Source of the DNA: Oribacterium sp.
GTDB taxonomy: Bacteria > Bacillota_A > Clostridia > Lachnospirales > Lachnospiraceae
DNA: 54,647 nucleotides
Direction of reading: 5' to 3'
Assembly: GCA_017940955.1 (NCBI GenBank)
Contig: JAGAXP010000190.1
Location: 1 to 54,647, forward strand
Below are positions 33,927-41,629 of this stretch, one piece after another. How positions within the stretch are numbered: the first letter of the stretch is position 1; every line of letters starts with the position of its first letter. Below the pieces are notes generated by a model. It searched no databases, was not told the DNA's origin, and worked only from the letters and a program-made list of their open reading frames with translations. A program made the translations under genes and the position numbers.

Positions 33927-35189
33927 ATGAAAAAGAATATCAATAAGACAATAATCTCTATTCTTATAGCTATGTTTCTTGCTGTTTCAGGAACAAGTGC
34001 AGTCGCCATGGCTGAAACAGGCCCTGCAAGAGGTGCAGAGCCGTTGGATACGGGGATCGGCACCGGGGGACCAAGCGTGCCGGGATCTGCGGCATCCGGA
34101 GCATCAGCCGCCGGTACAGCAGCCTCAGGAAGCACTAACGCAGCAACCAGTGCTTCAGCAAATTCGTCATTAATAGCATCGAGTCCCTTCAATACCAATG
34201 TCTATGGTTCACCGGTCAATGGTTACTACTGTGATGGTGTTACAACCTATACCTATGAAAATCTTGAGTCAGATATATCGGCTCTTGTTTCGGAGTTTGG
34301 AAGTGTGGTAAAGTCTTCTGTACTGGGACTCAGTGCCGATAACAGAAATATTTACGAGCTGACTGTGGGAGAACCATCTGCGGAGAATCAGATATTACTG
34401 ACAGCTACCATGCATGGAAGAGAGTACATCACAACTCAGCTCGTTATGCGTCAGATTCATGATATGCTTTCCATGGCTAAAAACGGCGGAGGATTTAGAG
34501 GTCAGGGCGTGGCCTCCCTTCTTCAGACCACCTGCATTCATGTGATTCCGATGGTCAATCCGGATGGTGCTGTCCTTAGCCAGTTTGGAGCTTCAAAGGT
34601 AAAGAGCCAGACGATCCTCGGCAATCTCAAAGCCATGATCCAGCACGATCAGCAGAGGGAAAACTATACAGGAGACACAGACTGGTACTATCGCAGATGG
34701 AAGAACAATGCTAACGGCGTAGACATTAACAGAAATTTCTCCATAGGCTGGAAGGAGCTTGACGATTCAAGATATTACCCTTCATATGAGTACTATAAGG
34801 GGCCGTCAGCGGAGTCTGAGGCAGAGACTCAGGCACTTATAAAGGTTTTGAATGAGGCTTCTTTTGATGAGGTTATCAACTATCATGCGCAGGGAAGCGT
34901 AGTTTACTGGTCCTTTGGAGGAGCTCCCGAGGGAGTAGAGGCAAGAAGCAAACAGCTTGCGGAGCTTGTGAAGCAGGACACAGGATATATCCTGGGAGCG
35001 GCTTCCACAAACAAAAACAGCGTAGGCTCCGGCTCATATAAAGAGTATCTTGCCTTAAAGGGTATCCCTTCGGTTACCATAGAAGTGGGAATCGGTTCAT
35101 GCCCGCTGCCGGACACAGACATTGACGGTATCTGGCAGAGAAATTCTGAGGTTTTAAAGGATCTGGTTTACGAGATAAACCATAGATAA
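33927..35189 (+). CDS. Secreted M14-family zinc carboxypeptidase
   Basis: The 420-residue protein has a signal peptide (KKNINKTIISILIAMFLAVS, then GTSAVAMAE), a low-complexity Ala/Gly/Ser/Thr linker to about residue 95, and an M14 peptidase domain. Zinc ligands and catalytic residues are visible: HGRE in TATMHGREYITTQ, a later His in VINYHAQGSV, the substrate-binding GVDINRNF block and the catalytic Glu in SVTIEVGIGSCP. M14 enzymes remove C-terminal residues or cleave gamma-D-Glu-mDAP bonds in peptidoglycan stems; the bacterial secreted forms are often the latter. GGAGGTGAAT precedes ATG 33927; an in-frame TTG lies at 33906. Confidence 0.92.
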   Translation: MKKNINKTIISILIAMFLAVSGTSAVAMAETGPARGAEPLDTGIGTGGPSVPGSAASGASAAGTAASGSTNAATSASANSSLIASSPFNTNVYGSPVNGYYCDGVTTYTYENLESDISALVSEFGSVVKSSVLGLSADNRNIYELTVGEPSAENQILLTATMHGREYITTQLVMRQIHDMLSMAKNGGGFRGQGVASLLQTTCIHVIPMVNPDGAVLSQFGASKVKSQTILGNLKAMIQHDQQRENYTGDTDWYYRRWKNNANGVDINRNFSIGWKELDDSRYYPSYEYYKGPSAESEAETQALIKVLNEASFDEVINYHAQGSVVYWSFGGAPEGVEARSKQLAELVKQDTGYILGAASTNKNSVGSGSYKEYLALKGIPSVTIEVGIGSCPLPDTDIDGIWQRNSEVLKDLVYEINHR

Positions 35190-35254
35190 ACCGGTGAAAA
35201 AATTTGTCATCACCGGTTGAACCGCCGGCTGAAATAGGCGAAGTGGAGATTGAG
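35190..35254 (+). promoter_or_regulatory. Two-hairpin 5' leader of the YitT-family gene
   Basis: A perfect 8-bp stem (ACCGGTGA with TCACCGGT, 35190-35217) is followed by TTGAACCGCCGG and a short CGCC/GGCG hairpin, then GGAG before ATG. The same order of elements and the block TTGAACCGCCGG occur before the histidine kinase at 39062-39127. It begins one base after the M14 stop codon. Confidence 0.6.
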
Positions 35255-36115
35255 ATGAAATTTGATGTTAAGAAGGATCTTAAAAGACTGATCGTGGTAT
35301 TGATAGCATCAATGCTGATGGCGGTAAACATTAAAACCTTTGTGCGTACAGGAGGACTGTATCCGGGAGGAGTTACCGGACTTACAGTGCTTATTCAAAG
35401 AGTTTGCCAGCTGTATTTCCATTTTGAAATTCCGTATTCTGTAGTGAATATCGCACTGAACTTTATTCCGATATATATAGGCTTTAAATTTATAGGAAAA
35501 AAGTTCACTATCTATTCCTTGATTATGATCCTGTGTTCCGGTTTTCTGACAGATATGCTGCCGGGACATGTCATTACCTATGATACCCTTCTGATCGCGA
35601 TTTTCGGAGGTATCATCAACGGAATCGTGGTGAGTCTGTGTCTCAGTGTTGACGCCACCTCCGGAGGAACGGATTTTATCGCTATCTATCTCAGCCAGAA
35701 GAGGGGCATGGAAACCTGGAATCTGATTCTCGGGTTTAATGTTATCATCCTGGGGGCAGCGGGCATCCTTTTCGGATGGGACAAGGCGCTGTATTCCATA
35801 GTTTTCCAGTATGTTTCCACTCAGACCTTACAGACTTTCTACAGGGCATATCAGAGGCAGACATTGTTCATAATTACAGATAAGCCTGAAGAAATTTCGG
35901 AGATGATTTTTGAGATCAGTCATCATGGTGCAACTTTGATGACGGCTCAGGGAGCCCATGAACATAAGCAGCTTCATATAGTTTATTCGGTCATTGGAGC
36001 GGATGACGCGAAGAGGGTCATCCTAAAGACCAAGGAGATCGACGAGAACGCTTTTGTGAATTCTTTCAGAACCACGGAGCTTGCGGGTAATTTCTATATG
36101 AGGCCGAAGGACTGA
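35255..36115 (+). CDS. YitT-family membrane protein (DUF161/DUF2179)
   Basis: The 286-residue product has five or six hydrophobic segments and YitT hallmarks: a first helix followed by VRTGGLYPGGVTGLTVLIQR, SLCLSVDATSGGTDFIAIYL in the second half, and a C-terminal cytoplasmic DUF2179 domain (LFIITDKPEEISEMIFEISH, GATLMTAQGAHEH). The function of YitT proteins is not established; a transport role is suspected. GGAG six bases before ATG 35255 fixes the start; the frame runs back to 35204 without a site. It is convergent with the LysR gene and shares a terminator with it. Confidence 0.93.
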   Translation: MKFDVKKDLKRLIVVLIASMLMAVNIKTFVRTGGLYPGGVTGLTVLIQRVCQLYFHFEIPYSVVNIALNFIPIYIGFKFIGKKFTIYSLIMILCSGFLTDMLPGHVITYDTLLIAIFGGIINGIVVSLCLSVDATSGGTDFIAIYLSQKRGMETWNLILGFNVIILGAAGILFGWDKALYSIVFQYVSTQTLQTFYRAYQRQTLFIITDKPEEISEMIFEISHHGATLMTAQGAHEHKQLHIVYSVIGADDAKRVILKTKEIDENAFVNSFRTTELAGNFYMRPKD

Positions 36116-36118
36116 CAA

Positions 36119-36146
36119 AGAGCCGACGGGATATCCCGTCGGCTCT
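36119..36146. terminator. Bidirectional palindromic terminator
   Basis: A perfect 14-bp-arm palindrome (AGAGCCGACGGGAT and complement) occupies the 35-bp gap between convergent genes, three bases from one stop and four from the other. T runs are short on both sides. Confidence 0.75.
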
Positions 36147-36150
36147 GCTT

Positions 36151-37083
36151 CTATGTATTTGAAAGAGTTGCTCTGATAATATCAAGGAAGCGTTGGTCTG
36201 CTCTGGAAAGAAATGCTCCCTTAATTGTGGTTATGCAAAGGCTCCAGTAGGCGGAATATTTGTCCTCGATGGAGAGGTAGGCCGGTGGGTTGCCGTATAG
36301 GTTGATGTTTATGTAGTCCGAAGGGAGCAGGGTGAAGCCAATGCCTTCGGCCGCAAGCTTTTCAAGTGTCATATAGTTTCTTGATACGAATTTTATCTCG
36401 GGGTGTATGCCGGCTTTTTTCAGAACGGAATCAGTGACGTGGCGGATTCGCTGCTCTTTATGAAGAGTCAGAAGAGGGTGGTGTTCCAAAAGCTTTACAT
36501 CAAGTACCGGATAAAGATAGCCATCTCTTGGCTTGGCGAGTTTTACTAAAGGATCATTTCTTGAGATGGCGATGACGAAGGGATGCCTTGCGAGTATTTC
36601 ATAATTGAGGGAAGGGTTTGACTCCGTGCCATCAACAGGAGCATGCATTATGGAAAAATCCAGATCTCCGGAGATGAGTTTTTCCTCCTGAAGTTCGGTT
36701 GAACCCTCAAATATATCAAGATCTATTCCCGGACACTCCTCCTTAAATTGAGGCATCACCATGGGGAGAGTTATCGCTCCGAGATGGTTAGTGATACCAA
36801 AGCTGATATGACCGGTCTTGAGATCGTTCATATCACTGATCTCGGCTTCGAAATCATCGTAAATCTTAAGTATGGTACAGGCCATCTGGTAATATTTCTC
36901 GCCTGCATAAGTGAGCTTCAGTCCGTCGGATCCGCGTATAAACAGACGAGTTCCGATGGTTTCTTCAATTCTTTGCAGGGATTGTGACAGGGAAGGCTGA
37001 GCAACAAAGAGTTTCTTTGCAGCCTTGGAAATGTTATGGGTGTCGGCAACTGTTTTTACGTATAATAGTTCTCTGGTTGTCAT
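36151..37083 (-). CDS. LysR-family transcriptional regulator
   Basis: The 310-residue protein has the N-terminal winged helix-turn-helix (RELLYVKTVADTHNISKAAK, KLFVAQPSLSQSLQRIEETI) and a periplasmic-binding-fold effector domain from about residue 90 (GHISFGITNHLGAITLPMVM, ISGDLDFSIMHAP, GIGFTLLPSDYI). It is transcribed divergently from the nitroreductase gene, the usual arrangement for a LysR protein and its target. The 237-bp gap contains a perfect 15-bp palindrome that could be its operator. The ligand is unknown. Confidence 0.93.
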   Translation of the reverse strand: MTTRELLYVKTVADTHNISKAAKKLFVAQPSLSQSLQRIEETIGTRLFIRGSDGLKLTYAGEKYYQMACTILKIYDDFEAEISDMNDLKTGHISFGITNHLGAITLPMVMPQFKEECPGIDLDIFEGSTELQEEKLISGDLDFSIMHAPVDGTESNPSLNYEILARHPFVIAISRNDPLVKLAKPRDGYLYPVLDVKLLEHHPLLTLHKEQRIRHVTDSVLKKAGIHPEIKFVSRNYMTLEKLAAEGIGFTLLPSDYININLYGNPPAYLSIEDKYSAYWSLCITTIKGAFLSRADQRFLDIIRATLSNT

Positions 37084-37112
37084 AGGAAATACCTTCTCGA
37101 AAACAAAAACTT

Positions 37113-37127
37113 ATAGTCAGTGACTAT
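37113..37127. promoter_or_regulatory. Candidate LysR operator
   Basis: ATAGTCAGTGACTAT, a perfect palindrome with seven-base arms, lies 30 bp upstream of the LysR start in the divergent gap. It contains the T-N11-A pattern of LysR boxes. A second imperfect dyad (ATAACTTGA and TCAAGTTTAT) lies at about 37164-37202, next to a TATAAT at 37199-37204. Confidence 0.5.
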
Positions 37128-37320
37128 ATTCTACCATGAATATCGTAAATTAATTCAAAATTTATAACTTGAGAATATTAAATTTATGTAATCAAGTTTA
37201 TAATGCCCTTAGGTAAAATCTTTGAAACAAAATTACAGGAAATGTCCATGGCGTATTTTGATTGATCGTATCAAACAGCTATAGATGATTTCGCATGATC
37301 TACTACTTATGGAGGTTGCC

Positions 37321-37908
37321 ATGTTCAGTGAACTTGTTGCGAAAAACAGAAGCTACAGAGGATTTAATGAGGATAGAAGAATTTCGGATAAAGAAATTTT
37401 CGAGATTCTGGATTCTGCCAGGATTGTTGGCTCTGCAGCCAACCGGCAGCCATTAAAATATTATATATCCAATGATAGAACAGAGGTTGAAGAAATCCTC
37501 AAATTAACAAAATGGGCAGGTGCACTTCCCGAACTTCATCTTCCGAAATTCGGCACACATCCCGCAGCCTTCGTCATCATACTGCAGGACACGGACATTC
37601 AGCCAAACACCCAGGCTGTACTCATAGACGTTGGAATAGCAGCCCAGACCCTTCTTCTTTCAGCTACCGAAAAAGGACTTGGCGGTCTCATGATAAGAAA
37701 CTTCGGCTTACAGCCACTGACTGATTTTCTGAACCTTCCCGAAAATCTGATCCCTGTAATGGTGATAGCCCTCGGCGAACCTGCCGAAAAGATAAAGCTT
37801 GTTGATATCCCCGAAGACGGCAATATCAACTACTACCGCGACGAAAGCGGCACCCACTTCGTCCCCAAGCGCAAACTCGAAGATATTGTAATTGAAAAAA
37901 ACCACTAA
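37321..37908 (+). CDS. Nitroreductase-family flavoprotein
   Basis: The 195-residue product has the nitroreductase fold pattern: NRSYRGFNEDRRISDKEIFE (the R-S-Y-R motif binding FMN), ARIVGSAANRQPLKYYI (the SAxNxQPW-like block), DVGIAAQTLLLSATEKGLGG and VMVIALGEPAEK. These FMN enzymes reduce quinones, nitro compounds or similar acceptors with NAD(P)H. GGAGGTTGCC immediately before ATG 37321 fixes the start, so the extra 12 codons upstream are not used. The divergent LysR gene probably controls it. Confidence 0.93.
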   Translation: MFSELVAKNRSYRGFNEDRRISDKEIFEILDSARIVGSAANRQPLKYYISNDRTEVEEILKLTKWAGALPELHLPKFGTHPAAFVIILQDTDIQPNTQAVLIDVGIAAQTLLLSATEKGLGGLMIRNFGLQPLTDFLNLPENLIPVMVIALGEPAEKIKLVDIPEDGNINYYRDESGTHFVPKRKLEDIVIEKNH

Positions 37909-37943
37909 AATGTTTAAAAAACCCACCGGTATAGAAAAAGTAA

Positions 37944-38162
37944 GAGCCGGAGGGCATCCAATTAAAGACGTTGAGCCGAGTCGTGAAAAATCAAAATCGG
38001 ACCCCTTAGAAGCAGTTGATCCATTTTCCTTAGCCCCCTCGCCAAGTCAGAGTTGTCATAAAAGAAAACTCTGACATTGGCGAGGGTCTACTGCTTCTTA
38101 GGGGTCCGATTTTAGATTTTTCCGATGAGGCGATTCGTCTTTAATTGGATGCCCTCCGGCTC
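37944..38162. repeat. 219-bp imperfect inverted repeat (MITE-like or long RNA hairpin)
   Basis: The left arm starts GAGCCGGAGGGCATCCAATT and AAAGACG; the right arm ends with the reverse complement of exactly those bases. Pairing resumes inside at AAAATCGGACCCCT, AGAAGCAGT and, at the centre, CCCTCGCCAA(G)TCAGAGTT against AACTCTGACATTGGCGAGGG. Unpaired loops separate these blocks. It fills the gap between the convergent nitroreductase and response-regulator genes and encodes nothing. The size and end-to-end symmetry suit a miniature transposable element, or a large terminator-like RNA. Confidence 0.85.
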
Positions 38163-38179
38163 GTATTGACTATTTAGGC

Positions 38180-38878
38180 TTACGGCACAAACCGGTACCC
38201 CGATCCCCTCACGGTAACGATGTGAGCGGGCTTTTTCGGATCCTCTTCAACCTTACTGCGGAGCCTGTTGATGTAAACCATGATGGCATTATCATCAACG
38301 GCGATGGCATTGCCCCAGACATGCTCATAGATCGCGTCCTTGTTGAAAACCTGCTGGGGATTCTTCAGGAACAAAAGGAACAAAGCCGCCTCCTTTGAAG
38401 ACAGATACATCTCCTCCCCGCTCTTATAAAACCTCATAGAAGAAGTGTCATAGGAAAAATCACCAACAACGATGGAGTCATTATCCTCAGTGGTATTTTC
38501 GGACAGAGCCTGCCTGTTACGGCGAATGAGAGCCTTGACCTTGGCCCCAAGGATCATGGGACGGAAAGGCTTTGTGATGTAATCATCCGCACCTATGGAA
38601 AGACCATAGACAGAATCGTAATCCTCGTTTCTTCCGGAAATGATTATTACGGGGGTTAAGATATGATCGGTCCGGATCTTTTTTATAACATCGAAGCCTT
38701 CCATATCACCGAGATTCACGTCCATGAGAATGACGTCATAGTGTCCGTTTGCAATTTTAGACAGCGCTTCCTCACCCGAGTTGGCTGTTTCAGACTCGAG
38801 CTCGTTACTGTGCATCACCTTTTCCAGGAGCTTACATATATTCACATCATCATCAACGATCAAAACTTTATCAGACAT
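38180..38878 (-). CDS. OmpR-family response regulator
   Basis: The 232-residue protein has a receiver domain (KVLIVDDDVNICKLLEKVMH, phospho-acceptor Asp53 in VILMDVNLGDMEGFD, KP in YITKPFRP) and a C-terminal winged-helix DNA-binding domain. The latter shows EMYLSSKEAALFLLFLKNP, DAIYEHVWG and HIVTVRGSGYRFVP. It is divergent from the hybrid kinase at 39128, with 249 bp between; the kinase has its own receiver, so pairing between them is likely but not certain. The regulated genes cannot be told from the sequence. Confidence 0.95.
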   Translation of the reverse strand: MSDKVLIVDDDVNICKLLEKVMHSNELESETANSGEEALSKIANGHYDVILMDVNLGDMEGFDVIKKIRTDHILTPVIIISGRNEDYDSVYGLSIGADDYITKPFRPMILGAKVKALIRRNRQALSENTTEDNDSIVVGDFSYDTSSMRFYKSGEEMYLSSKEAALFLLFLKNPQQVFNKDAIYEHVWGNAIAVDDNAIMVYINRLRSKVEEDPKKPAHIVTVRGSGYRFVP

Positions 38879-39061
38879 TTTTCACCCATAGTATTTTCAG
38901 TAATGTAAATCAGTATATGGATTTGTCTACACTAAATCCAAAACCTTCTGTATGCCTTATATCTTAATACAATATGTAAATCTTAACAATTATTAATGTC
39001 ATATCAGAATCATTTGATATAAGCTAGGAAGAGAGAATAAATAAGCTAACCTGACAGAATG

Positions 39062-39127
39062 ATAGTGTGAAAAAACTTTTCAGTACTATTTGAACCGCCG
39101 GACAAGGGCGGCGGAATGGAGATTGAT
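39062..39127 (+). promoter_or_regulatory. Two-hairpin 5' leader of the hybrid kinase gene
   Basis: The hairpin ATAGT...TGAAAA/TTTTCA...ACTAT (39062-39089) is followed by TTTGAACCGCCGG, a CCGCCG/CGGCGG stem (39095-39114) and GGAGATTGAT before ATG. Block order and the shared words match the leader at 35190-35254. Confidence 0.6.
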
Positions 39128-41500
39128 ATGAAAAGTGACAGAGATAAGCCTAACTCAGGCGTGTTCAAAAAAACCGAAAAGATAAACTGGAAATATATGA
39201 TACTTGCTTTTGCGAGTATAGCCATTACCTGCATTTTGCTTTTTGCCGGTCTTAAGGTATTTCGTGATTACAGAAATGCCCTCATGAAAAACCAGCAGGA
39301 TCAGCTGCTGCTTATGGCGAAAACCATAAGCCGGAACATCAGGGCTGATATGGATAACTATATAAGAGAACTGGAATTTTTCTCGGACATATATGATAGC
39401 GAGGAAAAAAACATTTTCATAAAAAAATATGTGGACAGTAACCTTGATTTTGCTGTTAATGTCTATCTGGAGGACTCTTCCGGAAATATCCTGAAAACAG
39501 CTGTCCCCACCCAAATATATGATATGGAGGATTCTTCGGATGATGTTCCTGCATCCTTCAGCGAATCTTCCGACGAACTTATAATAACAGACCTTCAGTT
39601 CGTAACAGATACAGGAAATGGCATCACCCTGTGGCAGGGAAAAAGAGGGAAGGATCGTAATGTCCTGATCTTTAAGAAAAAGCTTGATCCCGGGGTACAG
39701 GGAGAAACCATCGGACTTGTGATTGACGAGGATAAATATTATGAAAATGTGGTTTCAGACATCCACATAGGTTCCAATGGCTACATAGTTATCAAGAATT
39801 CACAGAATCTCATGCTTATGCATCCGTCTAAAAAGCAGTGGGGTATAAGTGTCATATCGGGTCGTATGGAAATGTATCCGGGCCTTGATTACGAAAGTCT
39901 TGAAAATCTTCTTGATAAGCAGAATCACGGAGAAGAGGGAGTTGATGATTATTTTTCCTACTGGTGGATGGAAGAAGGCGTTCCCAGAGTCCGGAAGATA
40001 AGCGCCTACAGTCCCGCGAAGATAGGTGATGACTTCTGGGTGGTCAGCGCGGTAGTTGACTACGATGATTTTTACAGACCCATACTTGATGGTTTCAGCG
40101 GTATCATACTTGTTTCGGTAGGAATCCTTACGGTGTTTTTCGTTGCCGCATTGGGCATCTTCAGGCTTGTTTCCGAAAATACCAGAGCATCCAAAGAGAT
40201 TGATTATCTGAAAAATCTTAACCAGGTGCTGGAAGAGATGCACAGGAGCGAAAATGCCATTGCCCACCAGCAGAGACTTCAGATCATGGGTACCATGACC
40301 GGAGGTATCGCCCATGAGTTCAATAATTTCCTTACACCTATCATGGGCCACGCAGAGCTCCTCATGATGTCACTGCCTGAGGACTCCGATGAATATGACA
40401 GTGCTAAAGAGATACTTCAGGCTTCGGAAAAAGCCAAGGATGTGGTTCATCAGATGTCCGCCATGAGCAGGAAGAATGCCGAGACTATCTTCCGTAATAT
40501 TGAAGCCTTTAAACTAGTGGAAAGGTTTTTCAGAATGACGGATTCCATTTGCCCCGATAATGTCACGGTGGAAAAGGAAAACAGTGTTAAGGATGAATAT
40601 ATCCTGGGAAACAGCACACAGATAAATCAGGTTCTCCTTAATATTGCTGTTAACGGTATGCAGGCTATCGGAGACAATCCCGAGGGCTGTCTCAGACTTT
40701 CAGCGTATATTAAAGATCAATCCGATATCAGGTTTAAAGAGCTGCCTAAGGATAGTCTGTTTAAGAGATATCTTGTTTTTGAAATCAGGGATAATGGCAC
40801 AGGAATGAGTGACAAGGTCAAAAAGATGATATTTGAACCTTTCTTTACCACAAAGAAATCCGGAGAGGGAACCGGACTTGGTCTGTCCCTCGCAGAGCAG
40901 ATAGTAGATGCTCACAAGGGATTTATACATATCGATTCGTCGGTTGGAAAAGGAAGTGTTTTCTATGTTCATTTTCCTGTGGTGGAAACAGAAACAACCA
41001 AGAATGCGGCAAGGGCAGAGGATGTGGCAGCAGGAGTAAAACCTGAGTCAAATGCTGAGATACCTGATCAGATTTCCGGGAAAGCAGGAGATGCAGCGGC
41101 CGGGAGCATTAACAGAAAAATCAGGATCCTGGTTGCCGACGATAACCATAAGATACTGTCTATTCTAAAGGATACTCTCAATGAAAAGGACTTTATCCAG
41201 GCGGTTATGTGTGATTCTGTCGAAACTCTTCGTACAGCTTTAAAGGAGATGAAGCCGGATATCATATTGATAGATGAGACCGTGGGGCATTATTCCGGAA
41301 TAGAAATCTTCATGTCTGAATTCATGGAAGAAAAGGAAGCTTTAAAGATAATTATGGCGGATACCATAGACAGGGAGATAGTGGAGTCCAGAAAGCGCGG
41401 AATCATTAACGGATATATGGAAAAACCTGTCTCCTCAACCGAGATCATAAGCCTTGCGGAACGTATCTCGGGAAACATTGAGAATATAAGCAAAATGTAA
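39128..41500 (+). CDS. Hybrid sensor histidine kinase
   Basis: The 790-residue membrane kinase has a membrane segment at about 20-42 (MILAFASIAITCILLFAGLK). An extracytoplasmic Cache-like sensor domain runs to about 320, with a second membrane segment at about 325-348. A short coiled coil leads to the HisKA domain, with phospho-acceptor His396 in GTMTGGIAHEFNNFL. The ATPase domain has the N-box NIAVNGMQAIGDN, G1 EIRDNGTGMSD and G2 GEGTGLGLSLAEQI. A C-terminal receiver domain has KIRILVADDN, Asp716 in ILIDETVGHYSG and YMEKPVS. GGAG six bases upstream supports ATG 39128. The adjacent OmpR-type regulator is the probable partner; the signal is unknown. Confidence 0.93.
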   Translation: MKSDRDKPNSGVFKKTEKINWKYMILAFASIAITCILLFAGLKVFRDYRNALMKNQQDQLLLMAKTISRNIRADMDNYIRELEFFSDIYDSEEKNIFIKKYVDSNLDFAVNVYLEDSSGNILKTAVPTQIYDMEDSSDDVPASFSESSDELIITDLQFVTDTGNGITLWQGKRGKDRNVLIFKKKLDPGVQGETIGLVIDEDKYYENVVSDIHIGSNGYIVIKNSQNLMLMHPSKKQWGISVISGRMEMYPGLDYESLENLLDKQNHGEEGVDDYFSYWWMEEGVPRVRKISAYSPAKIGDDFWVVSAVVDYDDFYRPILDGFSGIILVSVGILTVFFVAALGIFRLVSENTRASKEIDYLKNLNQVLEEMHRSENAIAHQQRLQIMGTMTGGIAHEFNNFLTPIMGHAELLMMSLPEDSDEYDSAKEILQASEKAKDVVHQMSAMSRKNAETIFRNIEAFKLVERFFRMTDSICPDNVTVEKENSVKDEYILGNSTQINQVLLNIAVNGMQAIGDNPEGCLRLSAYIKDQSDIRFKELPKDSLFKRYLVFEIRDNGTGMSDKVKKMIFEPFFTTKKSGEGTGLGLSLAEQIVDAHKGFIHIDSSVGKGSVFYVHFPVVETETTKNAARAEDVAAGVKPESNAEIPDQISGKAGDAAAGSINRKIRILVADDNHKILSILKDTLNEKDFIQAVMCDSVETLRTALKEMKPDIILIDETVGHYSGIEIFMSEFMEEKEALKIIMADTIDREIVESRKRGIINGYMEKPVSSTEIISLAERISGNIENISKM

Positions 41501-41530
41501 TCATGTAATTAAGGAACAGGACATCACTTT

Positions 41531-41559
41531 TTGGAATGGCCTCATGTGATTATTATATT
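41531..41559 (+). promoter_or_regulatory. Sigma-A-type promoter of the aconitase gene
   Basis: TTGGAA, a 17-base spacer, TATATT, about 70 bp before the aconitase ATG. Confidence 0.55.
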
Positions 41560-41629
41560 TCTTGTTATGAAGCCGAGGCTGATAGAATAGGAGTATGAAA
41601 AGTTGGGTTTAGCTTTCAGGAGGAAAACA

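Noticed and set aside
35190..35254. Cyclic-di-GMP riboswitch before the YitT gene
   Set aside because: The conserved GEMM tetraloop and receptor sequences are absent; only two simple hairpins are present.
39800..40351. 183-codon minus-strand frame inside the hybrid kinase gene
   Set aside because: It overlaps conserved kinase domains and lacks a start signal.
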